A DNA stretch of 64,000 nt from Sulfurovum sp. (GTDB lineage Bacteria; Campylobacterota; Campylobacteria; Campylobacterales; Sulfurovaceae), in the NCBI GenBank assembly GCA_027081115.1, contig JALWLD010000057.1, positions 360,497-424,496 of the forward strand, in the 5' to 3' direction. The notes beneath the pieces are model-generated. The model did no database searches and had not been told where the DNA came from. It saw only the letters and a list, made by a program, of their open reading frames with translations. Shown here piece after piece: positions 8,805 to 16,898 of this stretch. A program made the translations under genes and the position numbers. Every line of letters starts with the position of its first letter. Position 1 is the first letter of the stretch.

Positions 8805-11081
8805 ATGAATCAAGATATAAAAAGAGATGAAGCATCATCTTCTACCTGTGAAAGCTGTAACCCAATTCATAAAGAAGAGAAAGAGATGTATACTCATTCA
8901 CATATACATACTATTTATGATCCTGAAATGGATGAGAATAAGCGTAAGAAAAAAGGAAATCAACAAGTACTTTATACCTGTCCTATGCACTCTGAAATTA
9001 AACAAAAAGGTCCTGGTAATTGTCCTATCTGTGGGATGGCACTTGAACCTATGGTCGCAACTGCCAATGAAGAAGAGAATGAAGAGTTGGAAGATATGAC
9101 ACGAAGATTTAAGGTTAGTACCGTTTTGGCACTTCCTGTATTTCTTTTGGCTATGGTTGCAGACCTTGCACCATCTTTATTACCTGCTTGGCTCTCAATG
9201 ACTATGGTACAGTGGATTGAATTCTTATTGGCTACGCCAGTGGTACTTTGGGGTGGTTGGCCATTTTTTGTTAGAGGCTATAACTCAGTGAAGAGTTGGA
9301 ATCTCAATATGTTTACACTCATTGCTTTAGGGGTGGGAGCTGCCTGGATCTACAGTATGGTAGCTTTACTATTTCCTCAGATATTTCCACCTAAAATGCA
9401 ACTAAATGGCGGTTTGGTACATGTCTATTTTGAAGCTGCTGCAGTTATTGTGGCTTTAGTGTTATTGGGGCAGGTACTTGAATTGCGTGCCCGTTCTCAA
9501 ACCAATACAGCCATACAGACATTGCTAGGACTTGCACCCAACACAGCACGTATAGTTAGAGAAGATGGGAAAGAAGAGGATATTGCGTTAGAAGAGGTTC
9601 AGGTAGGAGATATCTTACGTATTCGTCCCGGAGATAAAATACCAGTGGATGGTATAGTCACAGAAGGGGAGAGTAATATTGATGAGTCCATGGTTACAGG
9701 GGAACCTGTGGCCATAGCCAAAAAAACTGGTGACAAGGTCATTGGGGCAACAGTCAATACAACAGGCTCTTTATTCATAAAAGCAGAAAAAGTAGGAGCA
9801 GATACTTTACTTTCTCAAATAGTTGACATGGTTGCTACTGCACAGCGTTCCCGTGCACCTATTCAAAAACTGGCAGATATAGTCTCAGGATATTTTGTTC
9901 CCATTGTTGTACTTATAGCAATTTTGGCATTTAGTGCCTGGTATATTTGGGGTCCTGAACCGAGACTTGCCTATGCAGTAGTTTCAGCTGTAGCCGTCCT
10001 TATTATTGCCTGCCCTTGTGCTTTAGGACTTGCAACACCTGTCTCCATTATGGTAGGTACAGGGAAAGGGGCAGCACATGGGGTACTTATTAAAAATGCA
10101 GAAGCCTTGGAAATATTGGAAAAAGTAGATACCTTGGTTGTAGACAAAACAGGAACACTCACTGAAGGTAAACCTAAACTGGTGACTGTTGAGGTGGTGG
10201 AAGGTGTAGATGCAGCACGTTTCCTTACCTTGGTAGCTACGTTGGAACAGTCTAGTGAACATCCCCTGGCTGAGGCTATTGTAGAAGGAGCGAACCAGAG
10301 GGCATACTCACTCTATAAAACAAAAGATTTTATCTCTATAACAGGAGAGGGTGTGACAGGTTATGTTGATGGCGTTGATGTAGCCATAGGAAATAAAAAA
10401 CTTTTAGAAAATCTTCAAGTAGATTTTTCAGAACTTGCTTTAAAAGCAGAGCAATACAGAGTAGAAGGGCAAACAGTCATGCTTGTTGCCTTGGATGGTA
10501 AAGCAGCTGGTTTTGTGGGAGTCATGGATCCGATAAAGGAGAGTACTCCTGAAGCAATAAAAGCATTGCATGCACAAGGTTTGACTGTGGTAATGTTGAC
10601 AGGTGATAATGCTACGACTGCACAGGCAGTTGCAAAAAAACTCAATATAGACAGCGTACATGCAGAAGTTTCCCCCGAAGAAAAATCTAATGTGGTTACT
10701 GTACTTCAAAATGAAGGTAAAGTTGTTGCAATGGCAGGGGATGGTGTCAATGATGCACCGGCTTTGGCAAAAGCACATGTAGGTATTGCCATGGGAACAG
10801 GAACAGATGTTGCTATGGAGAGTGCGGGGGTTACTTTGGTTAAAGGAGATTTAACAGGTATAGTACGAGCCATTACTTTAAGTAGAGGTACTATGAAAAA
10901 TATACGTCAAAATCTCTTTTTTGCTTTTATCTATAACTCTGTAGGTGTTCCTGTGGCAGCAGGTGTCTTGTACCCCGTATTTGGGATACTGCTTTCTCCG
11001 GTCATTGCCGCTGCTGCAATGTCTTTTTCATCGGTTTCTGTTATAGGGAACTCTTTAAGGTTAAGAAATCTAAAGCTCTAA
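8805..11081 (+). CDS. copA: Copper-exporting P1B-1-type ATPase
   Basis: ATP-driven export of Cu(I) from the cytoplasm; 758 aa. The start at 8805 is chosen for the GAAGGAG site 5 bp upstream; the longer frame from 8736 would translate the operator. The His/Cys-containing N-terminus carries a heavy-metal-binding domain (YTCPMHSEI...[10 protein letters not shown]) in place of classical CxxC ferredoxin-like domains. P-type motifs are complete: CPC in [13 protein letters not shown], phosphorylation DKTGT, HP locus [13 protein letters not shown] and [13 protein letters not shown]. The last helices carry YNSVGVP and [12 protein letters not shown], the residues of the P1B-1 Cu(I) class. It is divergent from the multicopper oxidase. 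Confidence 0.94.
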   Translation: MNQDIKRDEASSSTCESCNPIHKEEKEMYTHSHIHTIYDPEMDENKRKKKGNQQVLYTCPMHSEIKQKGPGNCPICGMALEPMVATANEEENEELEDMTRRFKVSTVLALPVFLLAMVADLAPSLLPAWLSMTMVQWIEFLLATPVVLWGGWPFFVRGYNSVKSWNLNMFTLIALGVGAAWIYSMVALLFPQIFPPKMQLNGGLVHVYFEAAAVIVALVLLGQVLELRARSQTNTAIQTLLGLAPNTARIVREDGKEEDIALEEVQVGDILRIRPGDKIPVDGIVTEGESNIDESMVTGEPVAIAKKTGDKVIGATVNTTGSLFIKAEKVGADTLLSQIVDMVATAQRSRAPIQKLADIVSGYFVPIVVLIAILAFSAWYIWGPEPRLAYAVVSAVAVLIIACPCALGLATPVSIMVGTGKGAAHGVLIKNAEALEILEKVDTLVVDKTGTLTEGKPKLVTVEVVEGVDAARFLTLVATLEQSSEHPLAEAIVEGANQRAYSLYKTKDFISITGEGVTGYVDGVDVAIGNKKLLENLQVDFSELALKAEQYRVEGQTVMLVALDGKAAGFVGVMDPIKESTPEAIKALHAQGLTVVMLTGDNATTAQAVAKKLNIDSVHAEVSPEEKSNVVTVLQNEGKVVAMAGDGVNDAPALAKAHVGIAMGTGTDVAMESAGVTLVKGDLTGIVRAITLSRGTMKNIRQNLFFAFIYNSVGVPVAAGVLYPVFGILLSPVIAAAAMSFSSVSVIGNSLRLRNLKL

Positions 11082-11096
11082 AGGCAGATAGATTTT

Positions 11097-13445
11097 TTAG
11101 GCTTTGGATTTAAGAAGTACTTCAAAGTCCTTGAGCGCTATAGGGGTATGCGCGAAGTAACCCTGGTAAGTGTTACAGCGTATGCCTTTGAGGTATTTGA
11201 GTATATCCCCACTCTCCACTCCTTCAGCCAATACTTCAAGATTAAATTTTTGACCTATAGCAACAACAGCTTCCACTATCATCTCATCATTTTCATTCAT
11301 GTTACGTACAAAGGACTGGTCTATTTTGATGACATCAACAGGAAGCTCTTTAAGGTGTGAAAGAGAAGAATAACCTGTCCCAAAATCATCTATAGAGAAG
11401 GTGAAACCGAAATTTTTCAACTCTTTTATCTTTTGAATGGCATCATCAATGTTACGCATAATGCCACTCTCCGTGATCTCCAACTCAAACCACTCTGGCT
11501 TGACTTGATGCTCTTTTACCAAAAGCATCAGTTTCTCAACAAAGTGAGGTTCTAAAAAGTGTACCGTACTGATATTGATAGCAATATGTTCAAGATTAAA
11601 AGCACCCATAGTTTGGATCATCTCTTTAGTATCTTTCATAATACGGTCAAAGATCCACTCTTCAAGCTTCACAATGATACCACTCTCTTCAGCCAGCGGT
11701 ATGAAAGCATCAGGCATGATCATACCTTTTTTAGGATGATTCCACCTTATAAGTGCTTCTGCACCAATGATCTTATTGGTCTCTACATTCAGCTGTGGTT
11801 GATAGTACATTTCAAATTCATCATGTGTAATGGCTTTATGAATATCATTTTCAAGCATCAGAAGCTCTTTGGCCTGAAAACTCATCTGATCATGATAGAA
11901 CTGTGTACTTCCTCGTGTGGTCTTCTTGGCTTCATACATAGCAGTCTCAGAACGTTTTAGTAGATCAAATGCTGTTGAACGATTATCTGAGAAGACTACA
12001 GCACCAATGGAAAAACTGATATAGTAGTCTTTCCCTGCTACTTTAAGTGGCTGTGAAAAGTTTTGGTTGATGCTAGAGATATAGTTCTCTATGAACTTTT
12101 TGGCCTCTTTTTCTTTTTGGCTGATGTGAGGCATTAGAATGACAAACTTATCTCCAGAGATACGGGCAAGAGTTTCATCGTTTTCAATAGTCTCTTCTAT
12201 TCTATATGCTGCTTGCTTAAGTACTGTGTCTCCGATGTCGTGTCCAAAGCTTGTATTGATTTTTTTAAAGTGGTCGATATCCAGAAAGAGAAGAGCTGCA
12301 GTGGAGTTGTCTGAACTCTTACTGTTAATTACCTTTCTGAGTTTGTCCATCAACAGTGTACGGTTTGGGATATTGGTTAACATATCGTAGTATGCATTGC
12401 GGACCATCTTCTCCTGAGCGGTAATTTCAGAAGTAATATCATTAACAATAGTGATACCACCGGCAACTTCGCCGTCACTGTTTAACATAGGAACCGTAGA
12501 GAGATCTACATAGATATTTTCTTTTTTCTTGGAAAGTGTCTCCAGTGGACCACGGTAATTTCCTGTTTTCCCCTGAAATGCCTGCTCATGTGCAAGTATA
12601 ATTGCTTTATCGTCAATCATATCGTAGAGGGAAAGTCCCATCAACTCTTCTTTGTTTTTAACTTTATTCATATCTGAGAACTGTATATTGAGGTCTTGTA
12701 GTTCCAATTTATCATTATAATAGTAGATCCCAACAGGTGCACGTTCAAAAAGAGAGAAGAAACGCTCTTTGAGTTTGTCGTGTGAAGCTTTAATATCGAC
12801 AAAGTGTTGTCGGTTCTGTAGGGATTTGTTAATCACTTTACCATAATAATTGGCTATCAAGATCATGATGAGTACTAAAGAGATGACAGCATAAGCAATA
12901 TTGAGATTTGTATTGTTCTCCTGAAAAAAGAGTTGCCATAAAATAGGTCCATACATGACAAGTACATAAGTTAAGAGTAGGTCACTTTTTGTTGCCAGGA
13001 CTCCTAAAGAAGAAAATCCTATGGCAAAGAGAAAGAGTATAAGAATCATTTGATTGGAGGCATCTAATCCCGGAAAGAGTAAAAATGCACTGCTTCCCCA
13101 GATGATCCCTGAGACCAGGACATTGGTATAGTAGCGATCCATCCAAATATCTGCATCCCGCAGTTTCTCTTTTTCAGAGGTATTTTTAAAGAGGTTATAG
13201 TGGTAAAAGCGGAAAAGAAACATAATGATATTGAGAAGTAACCAAATAAAGATAGGGAAACGTTCCCCTTTTGTCAAAAGCATAGCAGAGAGGAGAAGCG
13301 CACCGAGTAGATGCCCTATAAGTATCACAGGGAGTGAGATATAGTAAAAACTCAGTTTGTCATAAGCGAGACGTTCATTGAAAGCAATAGATGTATCATT
13401 TATTGTCTCATCCACGCTTTCTCCCTCTAGCCGTTTTCTAACCAT
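11097..13445 (-). CDS. Membrane PAS-GGDEF-EAL protein, probably a cyclic-di-GMP phosphodiesterase
   Basis: 782 aa. About seven N-terminal hydrophobic segments (residues about 30-205) form a membrane sensor, followed by a PAS domain (about 225-345, GIYYYNDKLELQDLN), a GGDEF domain and a C-terminal EAL domain. The GGDEF signature is degenerate (RISGDKFVILM), so cyclase activity is unlikely. The EAL domain keeps the catalytic signatures EALIRW and DDFGTGYSSL, so c-di-GMP hydrolysis is likely. It is convergent with copA and divergent from the response-regulator gene at 13600. No copper-type tandem repeat was seen upstream. A link with copper is therefore only positional. Confidence 0.88.
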   Translation of the reverse strand: MVRKRLEGESVDETINDTSIAFNERLAYDKLSFYYISLPVILIGHLLGALLLSAMLLTKGERFPIFIWLLLNIIMFLFRFYHYNLFKNTSEKEKLRDADIWMDRYYTNVLVSGIIWGSSAFLLFPGLDASNQMILILFLFAIGFSSLGVLATKSDLLLTYVLVMYGPILWQLFFQENNTNLNIAYAVISLVLIMILIANYYGKVINKSLQNRQHFVDIKASHDKLKERFFSLFERAPVGIYYYNDKLELQDLNIQFSDMNKVKNKEELMGLSLYDMIDDKAIILAHEQAFQGKTGNYRGPLETLSKKKENIYVDLSTVPMLNSDGEVAGGITIVNDITSEITAQEKMVRNAYYDMLTNIPNRTLLMDKLRKVINSKSSDNSTAALLFLDIDHFKKINTSFGHDIGDTVLKQAAYRIEETIENDETLARISGDKFVILMPHISQKEKEAKKFIENYISSINQNFSQPLKVAGKDYYISFSIGAVVFSDNRSTAFDLLKRSETAMYEAKKTTRGSTQFYHDQMSFQAKELLMLENDIHKAITHDEFEMYYQPQLNVETNKIIGAEALIRWNHPKKGMIMPDAFIPLAEESGIIVKLEEWIFDRIMKDTKEMIQTMGAFNLEHIAINISTVHFLEPHFVEKLMLLVKEHQVKPEWFELEITESGIMRNIDDAIQKIKELKNFGFTFSIDDFGTGYSSLSHLKELPVDVIKIDQSFVRNMNENDEMIVEAVVAIGQKFNLEVLAEGVESGDILKYLKGIRCNTYQGYFAHTPIALKDFEVLLKSKA

Positions 13446-13599
13446 AAGTATATTTCTTAAGTTATCATAAAATATTATAGCACAACTATGGATTGTATAT
13501 TCCTTAGATATATGTAAATTGTCACAGAAATATCATTTATGGCATCTACAAATAAAAATTATAGTAGACTACAAAAGATAACAAAGAGGATATTGATAG

Positions 13600-14253
13600 A
13601 TGAAAATATTACTGATGGAAGATGACCCTGTTTTGGGTGATATCATACATGATTACTTGAAACAATCCTATGAAACAGATAGGGCTTTTGATTCACAAGA
13701 GGCTGAAGAGTATATAGATGAAGGACATTATGATCTTTTTATTTTTGATATTAATGTACCGGGGAAGAATGGTGTAGAACTTATTGAAGAGTTGAGAGGT
13801 TTTAATGATACGACACCTGCTATTATCATTACTGCGTATGAAGATGTAGACCATATGAAAAATTCTTTTGATGCGGGTGCCCATGATTATATAAAAAAAC
13901 CGTTTGATCTTGAAGAGTTGAAGTTGCGTATTGAAAAAAGTAAGATTCTTTTTCATATTGAACAAGATACACCAGTAAAACTAAGTGAGGCAGTGATGTT
14001 CTACCCAAGCAAACGTGTGATTAAAAACAGCAAGAAAACCTATACACTTAAACCCAAAGAGATGGAGATATTGGAGTATTTTATAGCCCATCCGCATAGA
14101 TTGATCTCTCAAGAGGAGTTGGTACAGAATATTTGGGAGTTTGATGCTATGCCAAGTGATGCTACATTACGTTCCTATATACGTAAACTAAGAGAGATGA
14201 TTGGCGCAGAGAAGATCTCTACCCAAAGAGGAGCAGGGTACAGGTATGAGTAG
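13600..14253 (+). CDS. OmpR/PhoB-family response regulator, likely copper-responsive
   Basis: 217 aa. Receiver domain with acidic pair ED(7-9), phosphoacceptor Asp50 in FIFDINVPG, Thr in ITAYED and Lys in KKPF. The C-terminal winged helix (about 130-217) has the recognition-helix region SDATLRSYIRKLREMIG. It overlaps the kinase gene by 8 bp, so the two are co-expressed. It lies inside a copper-resistance island, and the repeats shared by five nearby promoters have the 11-bp direct-repeat geometry of this family. It is therefore the best candidate for the regulator (CusR/CrdR-like). The ligand is inferred. Confidence 0.9.
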   Translation: MKILLMEDDPVLGDIIHDYLKQSYETDRAFDSQEAEEYIDEGHYDLFIFDINVPGKNGVELIEELRGFNDTTPAIIITAYEDVDHMKNSFDAGAHDYIKKPFDLEELKLRIEKSKILFHIEQDTPVKLSEAVMFYPSKRVIKNSKKTYTLKPKEMEILEYFIAHPHRLISQEELVQNIWEFDAMPSDATLRSYIRKLREMIGAEKISTQRGAGYRYE

Positions 14254-15406
14254 ATCTCAGATGACAGAACTGGAAAAACACTCTTTTTACTCTTTTTTAG
14301 GGCTTTATATTCTCTCTTCATTTCTTTTTATCTCTTTAGTGGGTTATTGGTACTATGAAGCACAGAAATCGGCATATATTAATGAGACATACTATAAGCT
14401 GGAACATTTGGCAGATGTGAAATCAGGAGAGATCATTATGGCACATATGAGTGGTAGTACCCTTAAAGATGTCTATGTCCCTCCAAATATCACACTTGCA
14501 CTGATAGATACCCACAATAGAGTTGTCGAAGGAGAACTTGTTGACCCCTCTATAAAAATGAAAACCGGTTATTTTGAACTGAATGATTATAATATATTGA
14601 TCTCTGATGCTCCTAGAGAACATTTAAATATAAAATATGTGGTCGTACAATCCAAAATGCTCTCAAAACAATTGGCTGTTTTAAAGAAAAGTGTATTTAA
14701 TGTATTGGTTATTGTTTTTATTTTCATCATTATGGTTGCCTGGTTACTCTCTAGACTTTTTATGAAACCTGTGCGCGAAAGGGTAGAACAGGTCGAACGT
14801 TTTTTAAATGATATTACACATGAACTCAATACACCTATATCTTCACTTACTATGGCGACAGACCAGGCTTTAAAGCAGGGTGAGTGTACAGAAAAAACAC
14901 TCAGGAATGTCTCCATCTCTACAAAGCAGCTTTATGATATCTACCGCTCTTTAACCTATTTGAATTTTAAAAAGAAAGAGGATGCAGGGGAAGTACTCCA
15001 GCTTGATGAAGTATTACAAAAATCAGTAGAGTATTATCGCCCACTTGCCGATATTAAACGTATTGTCTTTAAAACGGAAATAGAAGAGATGAGTTGTATC
15101 TTGCCTGAGTCCCAGCTTACACTGCTGCTTGGCAATCTTATTGGCAATGCCATTAAATATTCTTCGACACGATCAAAGATCTATGTTACGTTAAAAGACC
15201 GTGTTTTATCTATAAGAGATGAAGGCATTGGCATTGAGGCTGAAAAACAAAAAGAGATATTTGAAAAGTTTAAACGTGGCACGGAGTACTCCGGAGGTTT
15301 TGGTGTGGGCCTGAATATTGTTAAGAGTATCTGTGATGAACATGATATTGAGATTGAACTAAACTCTACACTTGGAGAAGGTACGGAATTTATGTTGTAT
15401 TTGTAA
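14246..15406 (+). CDS. Sensor histidine kinase partner of the response regulator
   Basis: 386 aa from the ATG at 14246, which overlaps the end of the regulator gene; a longer frame from 14201 has no support. Two transmembrane helices (about 15-35 and 150-170) bracket a periplasmic sensor of about 110 residues. The phosphoacceptor is the His in DITHELNTPISSL (about residue 192). ATP-binding boxes follow: N box LLGNLIGNAIKYS, G1 IRDEGIGIE and G2 GGFGVGLNIVK. There is no recognisable HAMP domain. The periplasmic sensing region and the copper genes on both sides suggest it senses periplasmic copper; this is inference. Confidence 0.9.
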   Translation: MSRSQMTELEKHSFYSFLGLYILSSFLFISLVGYWYYEAQKSAYINETYYKLEHLADVKSGEIIMAHMSGSTLKDVYVPPNITLALIDTHNRVVEGELVDPSIKMKTGYFELNDYNILISDAPREHLNIKYVVVQSKMLSKQLAVLKKSVFNVLVIVFIFIIMVAWLLSRLFMKPVRERVEQVERFLNDITHELNTPISSLTMATDQALKQGECTEKTLRNVSISTKQLYDIYRSLTYLNFKKKEDAGEVLQLDEVLQKSVEYYRPLADIKRIVFKTEIEEMSCILPESQLTLLLGNLIGNAIKYSSTRSKIYVTLKDRVLSIRDEGIGIEAEKQKEIFEKFKRGTEYSGGFGVGLNIVKSICDEHDIEIELNSTLGEGTEFMLYL

Positions 15407-15411
15407 AGATA

Positions 15412-15437
15412 AATGCTTCCCCAAAAAAGGAAGCATT
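15412..15437 (+). terminator. Hairpin between the kinase gene and the convergent small gene
   Basis: A nine-base-pair stem AATGCTTCC / GGAAGCATT with an eight-base loop, six bases past the kinase stop codon. There is no clear T-run, so it may act in both directions for the convergent genes. Confidence 0.5.
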
Positions 15438-15473
15438 ACAAGGAGGTGGGAAGAAATTCAATGAATGGTAAAC

Positions 15474-15791
15474 TTACTTACCTGAGTTGCATTTTCCAGC
15501 AGCTTTCATTTTAGACATATCTTTTCCAAAATCTTCATTGCTTGTTGGTGTTTTGTTGGCATGTTCCAACTCGAGTGCTGCTGAGTTTGGTTTAACTGCA
15601 TTCTTTTTCATTTTTTTCTTCATTGTACTTTGGTCTGCACCACATTTTCCAGCGGCTTTCATTTTTGACATATCTTGTGTGAATGCTTCATCACTAGATG
15701 GTGTTTTGTTGGCATGTTCCAACTCAGTTGCCGCATTGTTCGCATAGACAAATCCTAAAGCCAAGATACTCGCTAAAATTATTTTTTTCAT
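15474..15791 (-). CDS. Small secreted protein made of two tandem copies of an AGKC-ending unit
   Basis: 105 aa with a signal peptide (KKIILASILALGFVYANNA). The mature part is an internal duplication: ELEHANKTPSSDEAFTQDMS...KMKAAGKCG and ELEHANKTPTSNEDFGKDMS...KMKAAGKCN, separated by a Lys-rich linker. Each copy ends in a single Cys after AGK, and each has Met and His residues. It is not a family I recognise. A tandem operator of the copper type lies 60 bp upstream (15853-15875), so it is probably a copper-induced periplasmic protein, perhaps a metal buffer. That function is inference. Confidence 0.72.
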   Translation of the reverse strand: MKKIILASILALGFVYANNAATELEHANKTPSSDEAFTQDMSKMKAAGKCGADQSTMKKKMKKNAVKPNSAALELEHANKTPTSNEDFGKDMSKMKAAGKCNSGK

Positions 15792-15852
15792 GTTGTTTCC
15801 TTTTGAAATGTTTTTTCAGGTTAAGCCTGATATGTTTGAATTATAATCATAC

Positions 15853-15875
15853 TGTGTGCAAGTAAAGTGCACACA
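15853..15875. promoter_or_regulatory. Perfect 8-7-8 inverted repeat / tandem operator upstream of the duplicated small protein
   Basis: TGTGTGCA (15853-15860), seven bases, then TGCACACA (15868-15875) form a perfect inverted repeat. Read as direct repeats it also gives TGTGCAA (15855) and AGTGCAC (15866), 11 bp apart. It has the same spacing as the copy at 5275-5297 between cusC and dsbD. Confidence 0.68.
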
Positions 15876-15890
15876 ATATGAAAAGCTTTT

Positions 15891-16097
15891 CTATTTTTTT
15901 ACTTCTTTTTTCTCTTTGGTTTTTTTTTCTTTTTTTAAGTCGCTCTTTTTTACATCTTTATTTCCGTTAAGAAGTAATTTATTTTGGTCTCCACCACATC
16001 TGTTGGCATTACATTTATGTACATTCTGCTCATGATCATCAGCATTTACTGTACTTAGACCAAGTATTAAGAATATTGTTACAATCATTTTTCTCAT
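15891..16097 (-). CDS. Small secreted Cys- and Lys-rich protein
   Basis: 68 aa: signal peptide MRKMIVTIFLILGLSTVNA, a short mature N-terminus with DDHEQNVHKCNANRCGGDQ, and a very Lys-rich tail. The motif KCNANRC matches the KCx3(K/R)C pattern of the CusB N-terminus and the remnant at 6744. His and Cys in the first 15 mature residues could bind copper. A tandem TGTGYAY element lies upstream at 16163-16180. Family unknown; role in copper handling inferred from motif, export and promoter. Confidence 0.62.
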   Translation of the reverse strand: MRKMIVTIFLILGLSTVNADDHEQNVHKCNANRCGGDQNKLLLNGNKDVKKSDLKKEKKTKEKKEVKK

Positions 16098-16162
16098 TTG
16101 ATTTCCTTATATGGTTTTTCCAAAAAATGTTTTTCGGAATACAAAAGAAGTATAGGTGGGTT

Positions 16163-16180
16163 TTGTGCACAGTATGTGTA
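16163..16180. promoter_or_regulatory. Tandem operator upstream of the small Lys-rich protein
   Basis: TGTGCAC (16163-16169) and TGTGTAT (16174-16180), 11 bp apart, about 70 bp before the ATG of the minus-strand gene at 16097. It is the fifth intergenic region in the window with this element. Confidence 0.6.
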
Positions 16181-16282
16181 TATAAGAGAGAAATCAGTAA
16201 AATAATAAAATTAAATCTATAGATTTACTTGACATTAAAATATTTTTTAGTTACTATGCTTTTAGATTTTAAAAATGAGTGT

Positions 16283-16401
16283 TTTTAAAAACCCTAGAGG
16301 GGTCATTTACTATATTGGTAATAAGTTGTTCTCTCCCCTAAGTTTCTATCTTGTTAATTGCTACATTTGCAGATGGCATTAACTCTCTAGGGTTCTTAAA
16401 A
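16283..16401. repeat. 119-bp element bounded by 17-bp inverted repeats
   Basis: Left arm 16283-16299 (TTTTAAAAACCCTAGAG) and right arm 16385-16401 are reverse complements with one mismatch, separated by 85 bp. It could be a MITE-like element or a long RNA stem upstream of the Rrf2 gene. The rest of the 16097-16476 gap holds the operator at 16163 and a -10 box near 16432. I see no gene there. Confidence 0.5.
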
Positions 16402-16431
16402 GCATTTGTAAAGTCTGGTATTCTATTTTTG

Positions 16432-16437
16432 TATAAT
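16432..16437 (+). promoter_or_regulatory. Probable -10 box for the Rrf2 operon
   Basis: TATAAT in the context TTTTTGTATAATATG, 39 bp before the Rrf2 start codon. A strong -10 without a clear -35 is usual for sigma-70 promoters of Campylobacterota. Confidence 0.5.
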
Positions 16438-16475
16438 ATGTAAGATATACTACGTTTAAAAAGGTTTGTATTTCT

Positions 16476-16889
16476 ATGACAGGAATCTCGACAAAAACCA
16501 TTTATGCTATTGCTGCACTGCATGAACTTGGCTCTATACCTCAAAATGAAGTTCTCAAAATAAAAGATATAGCAACACGTGCTTCTGTACCCCAAAACTT
16601 CTTAGAGCAAATTCTTCTTGAATTACGTAAGCAGAAGTTTCTTAGTAGTGTTAAAGGTGCACATGGTGGGTATAGACTTGCCAAAGAACTGAAAGATATT
16701 AGCTTAAAAGATATTATTATAGTCTTGGAAACGGATGCACTTTCAGATGTGTGTCGTACGGACAATCCTGCATTAAAACTCTTTTGGGAAGATATAAAAG
16801 AGGGGGTTTTTGATGTGTTTGATGTACCGCTCTCCGAACTGAAAAATTATCAGCAAAAAGTGGACCATACTTTGAACTACTCTATATAG
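16476..16889 (+). CDS. Rrf2-family transcriptional regulator
   Basis: 137 aa with the Rrf2 winged helix: YAIAALHELG, then recognition region IKDIATRASVPQNFLEQILLELRKQKFLSSVKGAHGGYRLAK. Only one Cys (DVCRTDN) is present in the region where IscR-type members carry three cluster ligands, so it probably does not bind a conventional Fe-S cluster. It lies 9 bp before a PLP-dependent sulfur-amino-acid gene, which recalls CymR-type control of sulfur metabolism. That link is inference from operon context. Confidence 0.88.
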   Translation: MTGISTKTIYAIAALHELGSIPQNEVLKIKDIATRASVPQNFLEQILLELRKQKFLSSVKGAHGGYRLAKELKDISLKDIIIVLETDALSDVCRTDNPALKLFWEDIKEGVFDVFDVPLSELKNYQQKVDHTLNYSI

Positions 16890-16898
16890 GAGAGCAAC

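Noticed and set aside
16338-16595. Minus-strand 85-codon reading before the Rrf2 gene
   Set aside because: Half of it is antisense to the Rrf2 helix-turn-helix; no ribosome site. The tail overlaps the inverted-repeat element and was not recognisable as a gene.
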